NCBI RefSeq assembly: GCF_019175385.1
Contig: NC_083344.1
Location: 22,080,380 to 22,144,379 of the forward strand
Source of the DNA: Lycium barbarum
Lineage: Eukaryota; Streptophyta; Magnoliopsida; Solanales; Solanaceae
DNA: 64,000 nucleotides
Direction of reading: 5' to 3'
Shown one piece after another: positions 11,902-24,055 of the stretch (the stretch's first letter is position 1; each line of letters opens with the position of its first letter). Below the pieces are notes generated by a model, which saw only the letters and a list, made by a program, of their open reading frames with translations, had not been told where the DNA came from and ran no database searches. A program made the translations under genes and the position numbers.

Positions 11902-14900
11902 TGTCACGACCCAACGCCGTAGGCCGTGACTAGTGCCCGATCTGGGCACCCGGACCCATCTATCAAATATTATCTCAAATTCTATCAACTCATTCTAGTA
12001 TATGGCGGAAGCCGACAAGGCTTTATTTCAAATTTAGGTCATTTCCAGAAAAATTTACGGACTATCCAATATACCCTGCACGCAGAAAATACCAACAAAA
12101 GTCACACAGAGCTAACCAAGCAATATATAAACATATGCGGACCGGACGCCTCGGCGTATAGGATCGCCCAAACAACATATGCGGACCGGCCGCCTCGGCG
12201 TATGGGATCGCCCAAACGACATGTACATACATCCATACAGAAAGACCCTAACCCATAAACATGTCCATAGACCTCTAAACAGACCGACAGAATCATATGA
12301 CATGACAGGGCCCCACCGTACCCATGAACGAATATATACAAATGCACTAATAAAAATATATATACCAAAAGTATAAGCTCCGGAAAGAGAGGAGCACTCC
12401 GAATAGCAGAAAGGGTGTCCTAAACAGGTGGATCACCAGGCTGTGCGTCTGTACCTGCGGGCATGAAACGCAGCCCCCGGAGAAGGGGGTCAGTACGAAA
12501 TATGTACTGAGTATGCAAAGCAGAAGGTACAGAAATAAATCTGAATAATAATCGAATCAGATATATAGAAAATAATACATATCAAAAAAAATATCAAAAT
12601 GTTTATTTCCAAAGTATAAATTATGCATAGGGCACAGGAAAATGTGGTCGCCCGCCTGTCGATGGCGCCACAACACAGCATAACACCAGAAAGTTTCAAA
12701 TCTCCGAATCCCCGTCACACATCACAACACAGCATAACGCCAAACACAGCATAACGCCAAACATAAGTGGAACCCGGCCCTCGAGCGAGGAGCACGGTGA
12801 ACCATAATCACAGCATAACACCGGAATGTATCACAAAGCGCATGACAACAGAACCGGCCCGGGAACCGGCGAACGATATCATAGGGCACGAGCGGAGTAG
12901 TGAGGAATCATATGCATAAAATCATCATCATAAATCCAAATGATAAGTAAAATAGTCATATTTGAAATCGGAACAATAATTACAACATTGTTTTTTCCCC
13001 AAAGTTACCGAAATTACCAAAAGGGCGTCGCGGGACCCACGGACGTGTATAGGCCCGAACTGAGCCCGCCTATGAAAAACATACTCATTTTATATCATAC
13101 AAACTCCTACGAAGATTTCAAAGCAATCCGAGCTTTTCTGAGGAAATTATGAGCGTTTGAAGTTTTGGAATCGCTAAAGAATGAACTTTAAAACAAAAAT
13201 CAGCTTTCATGTAATCTTTACAAGTTATGGATTCCAAGAACATAAGGATCAATGTTTTGCCATGACAAGGCAAGGATGCCAAAGAACAAATGCGATTCAT
13301 AAACATGCTCGGATTGTGAGAATAGAGTTTCTTCGAGGCTTATATCATAGCCTATTTTAACTAAGGCATGCCGAAGAAGGAAGATTACTTTACATACCTC
13401 AAACGCTCTCCAATACGATCCAAACTCAAGATAAATCCAACCTATGATTCGGGCTGCCCACGATCTATAAACAAGCCATAAAATGTCAAACATTAGCTAA
13501 AGACTTTTTGGGCATTAAATTCCAATTTCGCCCTTAATTCTACAGAAATTTGGGCAGCATTTCCCCTGTAAATAGGCTACCCCGAGAATTTAAATCGGCC
13601 GTATCAATCAACAACAACAACAACAACCAACCTAACAACATTAATAATCAATCCGAAAGGTAATACAACAATAATAGCTCTCTTTTCCATCATTCATCAA
13701 CTTTCATAAATTCAATTCGACGACTTACCTTCAAGCCAAAATCGACGCTTATACGCTCACATACTAACCCGAACCCATACGAAAAACATTTCAGGACATT
13801 CTAAGCAATTTATACAATTTTTCCAACAATCCATAAATTTTCCCAAGCTACCCGAAACAGCCCCTAACCGAGACAGCCCCCCTAACTTTTTCTTCATTTC
13901 CAAATCATGGTTCGTATCTACAATTTACATTCTAACAATGCTATTTTCATCAATACACAATTTACATTAAATGTACAACAACTTCCAAATCAGTCCGCAA
14001 TATTTACAACATCAATTTGAGTCAATAAACTTTCATTTCCAACATAGAATTCATGGCGACGACGGCTAAACAATAAGCGATACTAATTCAATTCTTGGCA
14101 CATAAGGTGACCCATTTTCGGCTAACACTACACATATACATATATGGATGATTCTCAATTGTTCTTCACCTTACAATGATGATAATCAACTAACTAGGCA
14201 TTAATTCATAATTTCAATCACAACACAACAACACCCATTTACACGGCTCAAGCTCCACATACACAACTCACCTCCAACATTTCATATTTCATGATTTTCC
14301 TTCATTATAACATACTACAACATGGATATAACCTTCATAACGCAAAAACAAAATCAAATCTTACCTTTTCTTCTTCAACCTTACAATAGCCTAGGGTTTG
14401 CAATTGGATACAATGAATGGTTAGATGACCCAAACAACTCTTCCACGCTACTTAGGGACTTCAATATAGTGGGTTAACACCAAGAAATTTATTTTTGAAG
14501 GCAAAGAAATGGGGGTTGGTTTTCTTGCTCCTAGCCGTGAGCTCCCCCTTGGTTCTTCCACTTTTGTTTTGTTTTTTTTATTTTTTTGCTAAGTATAGAA
14601 TGGTGAGGAGATGACTTAAGGTCATCTTTTTAAGTCCCCATAATATCTCTTATTGTTTGTGGCCCACACAATGTGGTGGACCAATTAAAATTGAACACCA
14701 TTTGTGTGGGCCAACCATGGAAATTGTGGATAATTTTTATCTTCCAATTTTTATCACTTTTGGTCCCAAATTTTCCTAATTGTTCCATTCCAATAAATTC
14801 ATGCACCACATATATCTCAAAATAAAATCGAAGGTCAAGAATCCCGACTTTGTATCCCAAAATAATTTTTTTGTCCTTAATTTATCATAATTAAATCCGG

Positions 14901-14934
14901 ATTATTCCACTGTACACAAATACGGGTTCTAACA
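11902..14934 (-). repeat. RT-A 3' LTR
   Basis: It spans 3033 bp, TG...CA ends on both strands, matched along its length by 20131-23164. In transcription sense it holds GGGGAAATGCTGCCC (about 13550-13566), GAGGTATGTAAAG with the GGCATG end (13374-13400), and the double-hairpin block (12449-12516). Toward the transcript 3' side it has two head-to-tail copies (about 12133-12220) of a unit with GCGGACCGG and CGCCTCGGCGTAT words. No protein-coding content. Confidence 0.95.
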
Positions 14935-14969
14935 TCCTCCCCCTCTTTAGAACATTCGTCCTCGAATGT
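14935..14969 (-). promoter_or_regulatory. RT-A polypurine tract and adjacent hairpin
   Basis: Minus strand reads AAAGAGGGGGAGGA directly against the LTR start TGTTAGAACC, as needed to prime plus-strand DNA synthesis. Next to it, 14952-14969 is a perfect 7-bp inverted repeat, ACATTCG / CGAATGT, with a TCCT loop. The same layout recurs in RT-C at 46072-46105 with one stem mismatch. Confidence 0.85.
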
Positions 14970-15051
14970 CAGATTAACCTTACCGATCATACAACAATTT
15001 GGGGGAGTTTCCTTACTAACTATCACAACAATACAATCATTGATCAGCGAT

Positions 15052-18000
15052 TCATTTATCAAACAACATAGTCAAATAGAGAATTGGATTACCTGTAGGC
15101 TCTGAAAATAAATGAGGATACTTCTTCTTCATATGCTCCTCAGTTTTCCAGGTCATTTCCTCTCGGTTATTGTTCCGCCACAGCACTTTAACAGAAGCCA
15201 TATCTTTGTTCCGCAACCTTTTTACCTGGCGATCTAATATGGCTATAGGCTGCTCCTCATAAGATAGCTCCTCTGTGACCTGAATGTCATCTACAGGAAA
15301 GACTCTGGAAGGGTCACCAATACACTTACGAAGCATAGAAACATGAAATACCGGGTGTACCGCTCCCAAGTCAGCTGGCAAATCCAATTCGTAGGCCACC
15401 TTGCCTATTTTGCGAATAATCAGATAGGGCCCAATATATCTCGGACTGAGCTTTCCTTTCTTGCCAAATCGCATAATACCTTTCATCGGTGACACTTTCA
15501 GGAACACCCAATCGCCAATCTGAAACTCTAACGGTCGACGTCGCTTATCGGCATAAGATTTCTGTCGGCTCTGGGCTGCCAACAATCTTTCTCGAATAAG
15601 TTTCACCTTATCCACGGTCTGCTGGACCACTTCTGAGCCAATCAACTCAGTCTCCCCAACATCAAACCAACCGATCGGTGATCTACACTTCCTGCCATAC
15701 AAAGCCTCATATGGTGCCATCTGAATACTGGAGTGGTAGCTGTTATTATACGCAAACTCAACAAGCGGTAAATGGTCATCCCAGCTACCCCTGAAATCAA
15801 TAACACAGGCACGCAACATATCTTCCAATGTCTGAATAGTGCGCTCGGCCTGTCCGTCGGACTGGGGATGGAAGGCTGTACTCAGGCTCACCTGGGTCCC
15901 CAATCCCTCCTGAAACGATCTCCAGAACTTAGCTGTAAACTGGGCACCTCTATCGGAAATAACAGACACAGGAACTCCATGAAGTCGTACAATCTCCCTG
16001 ACATAAATCCTGGCATAATCCTCAGCTGAATAGGTGGTCCGAACTGGAAGAAAATGGGCTGATTTCGTCAGCCGATCAACAATAACCCAAATAGAATCAT
16101 ACCTCCGTGGAGTGCGAGGTAGACCTGTAATAAAGTCCATATTAATGATCTCCCACTTCCACGTCGGTATCTCCATCTCCTGCAATAGCCCACCGGGCTT
16201 CTGGTGCTTAATCTTAACCTGCTGGCAATTTGGACACTGAGCAACGAACTCTGTTATATCTCTTTTCATACCGTCCCACCAATATAGGCATCTGATATCA
16301 TGGTACATCTTCGTCGACCCTGGGTGAACAGAATATCGGGCGTAATGTGCCTCGCCCATAACCTGTCGCCGCAACCCTGCAACGTCAGGTACACACAATC
16401 TGCCTCTGTGAAATAACACTCCATCAGGTGAAATCTCAAACGGAGTCTTCTCCTGTGCCAGAGCTGCGTCTCTGTACTGTGCCAGAATAGGATCCTCATA
16501 CTGATGCCGCTTAATATCTTCTGTAATAGAGGACTCAGCCATACCTCGAACAGAAACTCCAACATCTCCAGAATCAGCCAAGCGAACTCCAAGACTAGCC
16601 AACTGATGAATATCGCGAACCATTTCTTTACCCTCTAATGGCACATCTGCTAGGCTGCCCATAGACTTGCGGCTGAGTGCATCCGCCACGACATTAGCTT
16701 TCCCAAGATGGTAGAGAATGTCAACATCATAATCTTTCAGCAACTCTAACCACCTCCGCTGCCGCAAGTTCAGCTCCTTTTGCCTAAAGATGTACTGAAG
16801 GCTCTTATGATCTGTATAAGTGTCAACGTGAACCCCATATAAATAATGTCTCCACATCTTCAAAGCATGAATGACCGCGGCCAGCTCCAAATCGTGAGTA
16901 GGATAATTCTTTTCATGTTTTCTGAGCTGCCGGGAAGCATAAGCTATCACCCTGCCGTGCTGCATCAACACACATCCCAAACCAATACCAGAGGCATCAC
17001 AATAAATCACATACCCATCTGGACCCTCCGGAAGAGTCAGGACTGGAGACGTAGTCAACTTCTCTTTTAGCAACTGGAAGCTACGCTCGCAAGCATCTGA
17101 CCACTGAAACTTAGCTCCCTTCTGAGTCAGCCTTGTCAAAGGCGCTGAAATGGAAGCAAACTTCTCCACGAATCTCCGATAATAACCAGCCAATCCCAGA
17201 AAGCTACGCACCTCTGTCGGCGTCGTAGGTCTAGGCCAATTCTTTACGGCCTCGATCTTCTGGGTATCCACCCGGACGCCATCAGCCCCAATAATATGTC
17301 CCAGAAATGCCACTGAAGATAACCAGAATTCACACTTAGAAAATTTAGCATATAATTCCTGGTGCCGAAGTGTGCCAAGTACTGTCCTCAAATGGTCCGC
17401 ATGCTCTGCCTCTGACCGAGAATAAACCAGAATATCATCGATAAATACGATCACAAACATATCCAAGAACGGTCTGAATACCCGATTCATCAGGTCCATA
17501 AATACTGCTGGGGCATTTGTCAGCCCAAAAGACATAACTCTGAACTCATAGTGCCCATATCGGGTCCTGAATGCTGTCTTGGGAATATCAGCCTCTCGTA
17601 CCCGTACCTGATGGTAACCCGATCGCAGGTCTATCTTCGAGAAGTACCTGGCACCCTGCAGCTGATCAAACAAATCATCAATCCTGGGGAGGGGATATTT
17701 ATTCTTGATGGTTACCTTATTCAACTGCCGATAATCAATGCACATCCGCAGCGAGCCTTCTTTCTTCCTCACAAATAATACCGGATCTCCCCAGGGTGAC
17801 GCACTAGGCCGAATGAAACCCTTCTCCAATAAATCTCTCAGCTGCTCTTTCAATTCTTTCAATTCTGCAGGTGACATTCTGTACGGAGGAATAGAGATAG
17901 GCTGAGTGTCTGGCAACAGATCAATAGCAAACTCTATCTCCCGTTCGGGAGGAAGACCCGGAAGCTCATCTGGGAATACATCTACAAATTCATTAACCAC

Positions 18001-18822
18001 TGGGACTGACTGAAGAGTCGGTGCCTCTGCCTCTAAATCATGAACACGGACCAGATGATAAATATACCCCTTTCTGATCATTTTCTCAGCCTTGAGGTAT
18101 GAAATAAACTTACCCCTCGGCGATACTGTATTACCTGCCCACTCTATAACTGGCTCCCCTGGGAATTGGAATCGGACTATCTTCTTTTGACAATCAACAT
18201 TAGCATAGCAAGAAGCTAGCCAATCCATACCCATAATCACGTCAAACTTGATCATATCTAACTCTACCAAATCCGCCTTAGTGCAGCGGCCACAGATAAT
18301 CACGGAACAATCTCTATAAATCTGACTGGCTATAACAGAATCCCCTACTGGTGTAGCTACCTCAAAAGGCTCTATCGGTTCGGATTCTATCCCAATTTTA
18401 TCAGCAACGAGTGGAGATATAAATGATAATGTAGAACCAGGATCAATCAATGCATACACATCACGAGAGAAAACCAGTAATATACCTGTGACGACATTAG
18501 GCGAAACCTCCTGGTCCTGTCTGCTGGCTAAGGCATAAATGCGGTTTGAAGGACCGCTAGAACCCGAAGCTCCGCCACGACCCCTGCCGCGGCCTGCTGG
18601 TGCTGGAGTACCTCGCCCCGCAGGGCGCATCGCCACCGAGGCTGAAGATGAACCACCGGCTGACCCGGTAGACTGAGCTGAACTGCCTGTACCACCTCTA
18701 GCCGGACAGTCTCTCATCTGATGGCCCTGACGGCCGCAAACAAAGCATGCACCCGTAGCTCGGAAACACTCTCCCGGGTGCTGTCTCCCACAGTAGGAGC
18801 ACAAAGGTCTGGGTGGCCTCAT
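15052..18822 (-). CDS. pol: RT-A Pol polyprotein (nucleocapsid end, PR, RT, RH, IN, chromodomain)
   Basis: A 1256-residue open frame that copies element RNA into DNA and inserts it. In order: nucleocapsid end with a full CCHC knuckle (C26, C29, H34, C39) and a variant one before it; retropepsin-like protease with D127 in DPGST; reverse transcriptase with the FIDD form of the YxDD motif at 460-463; RNase H with D609, E646, D671 and D714; integrase with zinc-finger H826, H833, C863, C866 and catalytic D896, D957, E993 (35 residues between the last two); and a C-terminal chromodomain-like segment (about 1187-1239) that in chromoviruses directs insertion to heterochromatin. All catalytic residues are present. 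The ATG at 18822 is probably not the natural start: upstream sequence in the same frame is gag, separated by two TAG codons (18823-18825 and 18847-18849), so this was one gag-pol frame. Confidence 0.95.
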   Translation of the reverse strand: MRPPRPLCSYCGRQHPGECFRATGACFVCGRQGHQMRDCPARGGTGSSAQSTGSAGGSSSASVAMRPAGRGTPAPAGRGRGRGGASGSSGPSNRIYALASRQDQEVSPNVVTGILLVFSRDVYALIDPGSTLSFISPLVADKIGIESEPIEPFEVATPVGDSVIASQIYRDCSVIICGRCTKADLVELDMIKFDVIMGMDWLASCYANVDCQKKIVRFQFPGEPVIEWAGNTVSPRGKFISYLKAEKMIRKGYIYHLVRVHDLEAEAPTLQSVPVVNEFVDVFPDELPGLPPEREIEFAIDLLPDTQPISIPPYRMSPAELKELKEQLRDLLEKGFIRPSASPWGDPVLFVRKKEGSLRMCIDYRQLNKVTIKNKYPLPRIDDLFDQLQGARYFSKIDLRSGYHQVRVREADIPKTAFRTRYGHYEFRVMSFGLTNAPAVFMDLMNRVFRPFLDMFVIVFIDDILVYSRSEAEHADHLRTVLGTLRHQELYAKFSKCEFWLSSVAFLGHIIGADGVRVDTQKIEAVKNWPRPTTPTEVRSFLGLAGYYRRFVEKFASISAPLTRLTQKGAKFQWSDACERSFQLLKEKLTTSPVLTLPEGPDGYVIYCDASGIGLGCVLMQHGRVIAYASRQLRKHEKNYPTHDLELAAVIHALKMWRHYLYGVHVDTYTDHKSLQYIFRQKELNLRQRRWLELLKDYDVDILYHLGKANVVADALSRKSMGSLADVPLEGKEMVRDIHQLASLGVRLADSGDVGVSVRGMAESSITEDIKRHQYEDPILAQYRDAALAQEKTPFEISPDGVLFHRGRLCVPDVAGLRRQVMGEAHYARYSVHPGSTKMYHDIRCLYWWDGMKRDITEFVAQCPNCQQVKIKHQKPGGLLQEMEIPTWKWEIINMDFITGLPRTPRRYDSIWVIVDRLTKSAHFLPVRTTYSAEDYARIYVREIVRLHGVPVSVISDRGAQFTAKFWRSFQEGLGTQVSLSTAFHPQSDGQAERTIQTLEDMLRACVIDFRGSWDDHLPLVEFAYNNSYHSSIQMAPYEALYGRKCRSPIGWFDVGETELIGSEVVQQTVDKVKLIRERLLAAQSRQKSYADKRRRPLEFQIGDWVFLKVSPMKGIMRFGKKGKLSPRYIGPYLIIRKIGKVAYELDLPADLGAVHPVFHVSMLRKCIGDPSRVFPVDDIQVTEELSYEEQPIAILDRQVKRLRNKDMASVKVLWRNNNREEMTWKTEEHMKKKYPHLFSEPTGNPILYLTMLFDK

Positions 18823-19923
18823 CTAACTGCTGGAACCTCTGTCCAACTATGAACCTGAAGCCCTGGAGCTCGGGCCTGCCCCTGAATATCCGGCACCCTC
18901 AGATCTCCTGCCGGTAAACTGTGGGGGTGTACCCCGTGATGACTTAGAAGGATATCTGCTCTGCTGCTGCTGCTGAGGCTGTCTGCCTCGGAAATCTCCA
19001 GAATAGCCTGCGGATCTGGCCCTCTTGGGCGGCCTCCTGTCCCGATCTCTGCTGGAATAATCAGCTCTATGTCGGTCCTCCATACCCAGAGCATAAGCCT
19101 GTAGTCGGGCAATATCCATGTCTGTCTGCAATGCCACCGCCATACAGCCATCAATCAAGTAGCGGTCTAACCCCATCACGTATCTGTGCATCCGATCGGC
19201 CATATCTGCTACTATGGCAGGTGCGTACCGGGCCAGAGAATCAAACTCCATATTATACTCACGAACACTCCGACCCCTCTGCTGCAGATGTAAAAATCGG
19301 TCAACCCGCGCCCGCCGTAACTCTGGGGGCAAAAAGTGGCGGGTAAAAGCAGCCACGAACTCGTCCCAAGTAGCTGGGGAAGCACCCTCACCCCTAGATA
19401 GCTCCCAGGACTCATACCAGTGAGCAGCGACATCCCGTAGTCTATGCGAAGCCAACTTAACAAACTCAGTCTCTGAAGCCCTGACCAAATCTAGTGAACG
19501 CCGCATCCCCCGAATAAAGTCATGGGGGTCCTCGTCGGGCTTAGACCCGTAAAACTCTGGAAGGCCACATAATAGAAACTCTCGAACCCTCAGGCTGTCA
19601 CGCCTATCGTCATCATCATCATCTCTCCGCCCGCGTCTGCGAGCCTGTCCCGCTACCAGAGTGGTCAATAACTGCACAGCCTCTCTCATTGTCCTGTCCT
19701 CCGCCCCTGGCTGAGGAGCTAGAGGCGCGGGAGCTGGGGCCCCCTGGAGCTAATGGTGAAGCTGCTCCAGACTCCTCTGACGATGAAGACGTAGCAGAGT
19801 CGGCTGCCGGGACGTAATATCACGCATCATCTGAGCAAGGGTCCGAGTACCCTTCTGAGCCCGGCTGGTCTCTCCTACTACGCCCTTTTTCTTCTGGGCT
19901 GCCGTCGCCTTTTTCGGAGGCAT
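18823..19923 (-). pseudogene. gag: RT-A gag (broken by amber codons and a frame change)
   Basis: Capsid/nucleocapsid precursor. The natural start is the ATG at 19921-19923 (MPPKKATAAQ), a start also seen in RT-B. After about 33 residues the frame is shifted for some 25 codons and meets TAG at 19750-19752, then returns to the proper frame before 19689. From 19689 to 18850 a 280-residue stretch is open: an acidic-basic run, then a Retrotrans_gag domain (LLCGLPEFYGSKPDEDP.., VAAHWYESWELS.., TWDEFVAAFTRHFLPPELRRA, GRSVREYNMEFDSLARYAP) and a glutamine-rich linker. TAG at 18847-18849 and 18823-18825 sit in frame between gag and pol; the first is glutamine CAG in RT-B2. A full Gag cannot be made without readthrough or repair. 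Confidence 0.85.
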
Positions 19924-20130
19924 CACTGAAAGAAAAACAACAACAGATCAAAACAGAATCATCCTAATAGCACAGTTCTATCGCACGATCTAGGATCAGA
20001 AGAAAAGACAACATCCTAAATGTCCTGTAGCCTCCTGTTTATAGATGTGGTGCACAACACACCGATAAACAAGACTCTACTAGACACGATCTGTGGACAC
20101 TCCGAGGACAAACCGCTCTGATACCACTTC
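19924..20130 (-). promoter_or_regulatory. RT-A leader with tRNA-iMet primer site and dimer-like hairpin
   Basis: The primer site is at 20115-20126 (TGGTATCAGAGC on the minus strand), four bases from the LTR. The leader then carries a strongly conserved block. At 20037-20070 the minus strand can fold as GTTTAT-C-GGTGTG, loop TTGTGCAC, CACATC-T-ATAAAC: twelve pairs, one mismatch, and a self-complementary GTGCAC (20050-20055) in the loop. Primer function is established for this sequence; dimerisation or packaging is inferred. Confidence 0.85.
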
Positions 20131-23100
20131 TGTCACGACCCAACCCCGTAGGCGTGACTAGTGCCCGATCTGGGCACCCGAACCCATCTATCAAATATTA
20201 TCTCAAATTCTATCAACTCATTCTAGTATATGGCGGAAGCCGACAAGGCTTTATTTCAAATTTAGGTAATTTCTAGAAAAATTTACGGACTATCCAATAT
20301 ACCCTGCACGCAGAAAATACCAACAAAAGTCACACAGGGCTAACCAAGCAATATATAAACATATGCGGACCGGCCGCCTCGGCGTATAGGATCGCCCAAA
20401 CAACATATGCGGACCGGCCGCCTCGGCGTATGGGATCGCCCAAACGACATGTACATACATCCATACAGAAAGACCCTAACCCACAAACATGTCCACAGAC
20501 CTCTAAACAGACCGACAGAATCATATGACATGACAGGGCCCCACCGTACCCATGAACGAATATATACAAATGCACTAATAAAAATATATATACCAAAAGT
20601 ATAAGCTCCGGAAAGAGAGGAGCAATCCGAATAGCAGAAAGGGTGTCCTAAACAGGTGGATCACCAGGCTGTGCGTCTGTACCTGCGGGCATGAAACGCA
20701 GCCCCCGGAGAAGGGGGTCAGTACGAAATATGTACTGAGTATGCAAAGCAGAAGGTACAGAAATAAATCTGAATAATAATCGAATCAGATATATAGAAAA
20801 TAATACATATCAAAAAAAAAATATCAAAATGTTTATTTCCAAAGTATAAATTATGCATAGGGCACAGGAAAATGTGGTCGCCCGCCTGTCGATGGCGCCA
20901 CAACACAGCATAACACCAGAAAGTTTCAAATCTCCGAATCCCCGTCACACATCACAACAAAGCATAACGCCAAACACAGCATAACGCCAAACATAAGTGG
21001 AACCCGTCCCTCGAGCGAGGAGCACGGTGAACCATAATCACAGCATAACACCGGAATGTATCACAAAGCGCATGACAACAGAACCGGCCCGGGAACCGGC
21101 GAACGATATCATAGGGCACGAGCGGAGTAGTGAGGAATCATATGCATAAAATCATCATCATAAATCCAAATGATAAGTAAAATAGTCATATTTGAAATCG
21201 GAACAATAATTACAACATTTGTTTTTCCCCAAAGTTACCGAAATTACCAAAAGGGCGTCGCGGGACCCACGGACGAGTATAGGCCCGAACTGAGCCCGCC
21301 TATGAAAAACATACTCATTTTATATCATACAAACTCCTACGAAAATTTCAAAGCAATCCGAGCTTTTCTGAGGAAATTATGAGCGTTTGAAGTTTTGGAA
21401 TCACTAAAGAATGAACTTTAAAACAAAAATCAGCTTTCATGTAATCTTTACAAGTTATGGATTCCAAGAACATAAGGATCAATGTTTTGCCATGACAAGG
21501 CAAGGATGCCAAAGAACAAATGCGATTCATAAACATGCTCGGATTGTGAGAATAGAGTTTCCTCGAGGCGTATATATTAGCCTATTTTAACTAAGGCATG
21601 CCGAAGAAGGAAGATTACTTTACATACCTCAAACGCTCTCCAATACGATCCAAACTCAAGATAAATCCAACCTATGATTCGGGCTGCCCACGATCTATAA
21701 ACAAGCCATAAAATGTCAAACATTAGCTAAAGACTTTTTGGGCATTAAATTCCAATTTCGCCCTTAATTCTACAGAAATTTGGGCAGCATTTCCCCTGTA
21801 AATAGGCTACCCCGAGAATTTAACTCGGCCGTATCAATCAACAACAACAACAACAACCAACCTAACAACATTAATAATCAATCCGAAAGGTAATACAACA
21901 ATAATAGCTCTCTTTTCCATCATTCATCAACTTTCATAAATTCAATTCGACGACTTACCTTCAAGCCAAAATCGACGCTTATACGCTCACATACTAACCC
22001 GAACCCATACCAAAAACATTTCAGGACATTCTAAGCAATTTATACAATTTTTCCAACAATCCATAAATTTTCCCAAGCTACCCGAAACAGCCCCTAACCG
22101 AGACAGCCCCCCTAACTTTTTCTTCATTTCCAAATCATGGTTCGTATCTACAATTTACATTCTAACAATGCTATTTTCATCAATACACAATTTACATTAA
22201 ATGTACAACAACTTCCAAATCAGTCCGCAATATTTACAACATCAATTTGAGTCAATAAACTTTCATTTCCAACATAGAATTCATGGCGACGACGGCTAAA
22301 CAATAAGCGATACTAATTCAATTCTTGGCACATAAGGTGACCCATTTTCGGCTAACACTACACATATACATATATGGATGATTCTCAATTGTTCTTCACC
22401 TTACAATGATGATAATCAACTAACTAGGCATTAATTCATAATTTCAATCACAACACAACAACACCCATTTACACGGCTCAAGCTCCACATACACAACTCA
22501 CCTCCAACATTTCATATTTCATGATTGTCCTCCATTATAACATACTACAACATGGATATAACCTTCATAACGCAAAAACAAAATCAAATCTTACCTTTTC
22601 TTCTTCAACCTTACAATAGCCTAGGGTTTGCAATTGGATACAATGAATGGTTAGATGACCCAAACAACTCTTCCACGCTACTTAGGGACTTCAATATAGT
22701 GGGTTAACACCAAGAAATTTATTTTTGAAGGCAAAGAAATGGGGGTTGGTTTTCTTGCTCCTAGCCGTGAGCTCCCCCTTGGTTCTTCCACTTTTGTTTT
22801 GTTTTTTTTGTTTTTTTGCTAAGTATAGAATGGTGAGGAGATGACTTAAGGTCATCTTTTTAAGTCCCCATAATATCTCTTATTGTTTGTGGCCCACACA
22901 ATGTGGTGGACCAATTAAAATTGAACACCATTTGTGTGGGCCAACCATGGAAATTGTGGATAATTTTTATCTTCCAATTTTTATCACTTTTGGTCCCAAA
23001 GTTTCCTAATTGTTCCATACCAATAAATTCATGCACCACATATATCTCAAAATAAAATCGAAGGTCAAGAATCCCGACTTTGTATCCCAAAATAATTTTT

Positions 23101-23164
23101 TTGTCCTTAACTTATCATAATTAAATCCGGATTATTCCACTGTACACAAATACGGGTTCTAACA
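20131..23164 (-). repeat. RT-A 5' LTR
   Basis: It spans 3034 bp and is about 99% like the 3' LTR. It carries the same modules: GGGGAAATGCTGCCC near 21780-21796, the GGTATGTAAAG / GGCATG block near 21595-21630, and the double-hairpin block at about 20677-20746. It drives and starts transcription on the minus strand. The right edge abuts RT-B1 gag at 23165 with no host flank. Confidence 0.95.
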
Positions 23165-23851
23165 CTCTCGAACACTCCTACCCCTTCGCCTCAACTGTAG
23201 GAATCTATCAACTCAAGCTCGCCGCATCTCTGGAGGTAGAAAGTGGCCAAGGAAGGCTTCCACAAACTCATCTCATACTGCTGGAGGAGCATCCTCGCCC
23301 CTAGACAACTCCCACGACTCATACCAATTGACAGCCACATCCCGTAATCGATACGAAGCTAACTCAACAGACTCAGTCTCAGAAACCTTAATTACCCGCA
23401 ACGTACACTGCATCTGCCGAACGAACACTTGCGGGTCATCCTCGGGCTTCGACCCGAAAAACTCTGGAGGATTATAGCTTAGGAAGTCACGGGCTCTCTA
23501 ACTGTCATATCTATCTGTGTGGTCAACCCCTAGTCCATGCATGCAAGCCTGCCCTGCCACTAATCTGGTAAGCAACTGAACAACATTTCTCATGGCTCTA
23601 TCCTCTGCCCCTGGCTGAGGAGCTGGAGGCTCAGGTGCTGGGACCTCGGGAACTGGCGGTGGAGCCGCCCCCTGACCCGGAGCTGTCGCTACCCTAGGTT
23701 CCTCTGGAAGTGGCGGTATAGTAGAACTCGCGGACTGGAGTACAACCTCAGGCATCATCTGGGAACGGGCCCTAGTACCTCTCCGAGTCTGGCTAGTATC
23801 CCCTGCTACCGATTTGCCCTTCTGGGCAGCTGTCGCTTTCTTTGGAGGCAT
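23165..23851 (-). pseudogene. gag: RT-B1 gag, 5' fragment
   Basis: Begins at ATG 23849-23851 (MPPKKATAAQKGKS), then a proline-rich linker and the start of the capsid domain. The frame is cut by a stop where relatives read DSLRARDFL (about 23498-23500), and by TGA at 23273-23275 where RT-A and RT-C have tryptophan (TWDEF). The same TGA is in RT-B2 and RT-B3. The fragment ends at 23165 within the RSVREY segment, fused to the RT-A LTR. RT-B3 gag ends at the same point. Not functional. Confidence 0.85.
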
Positions 23852-24055
23852 AGCTGTAAACATAATAGTCTGTTAGAAAGGGATTATCCTGATAATACAG
23901 CTCTATCGCACGATCTAGGATAAGACGAAAAGATGGCATCCTAAATGTCCTGTAGCTTCCTGTTTATAGATGTGGTGCACAACACACCGATAAACAAGAC
24001 TTTACTAGACACGGTCTGTAGACACTCCGAGGATGAACTGCTCTGATACCACTTT
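23852..24055 (-). promoter_or_regulatory. RT-B1 leader and primer site
   Basis: Primer site TGGTATCAGAGC (minus strand) at 24040-24051; leader hairpin at 23962-23995 with GTGCAC at 23975-23980, identical in its core to RT-A. Confidence 0.85.

Larger units (their letters stand above)
11902..23164 (-). mobile_element. RT-A: near-complete Ty3/gypsy chromovirus-like retrotransposon
   Basis: An 11.26 kb minus-strand element: 5' LTR 20131-23164, primer site 20115-20126, leader, gag from 19923, pol to 15052, polypurine tract 14935-14948, 3' LTR 11902-14934. Domain order protease, RT, RNase H, integrase defines Ty3/gypsy; the chromodomain-like tail and 3-kb LTRs fit the Tekay/Del chromovirus lineage. 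The LTRs differ at roughly 30 positions by eye (about 1%), so insertion was fairly recent. No target duplication brackets it: the left side runs into a second leader and the right side into RT-B1 gag. It could encode nearly all proteins, but gag is broken. Confidence 0.93.

Noticed and set aside
15052..18822. Integrated plant pararetrovirus
   Set aside because: Integrase, LTRs, polypurine tract and chromodomain-like tail are present and no movement-protein-like region is seen, so Ty3/gypsy is the better call.
20115..20126. tRNA gene
   Set aside because: Only the 12-base primer-site complement of tRNA-iMet is present; no tRNA body.
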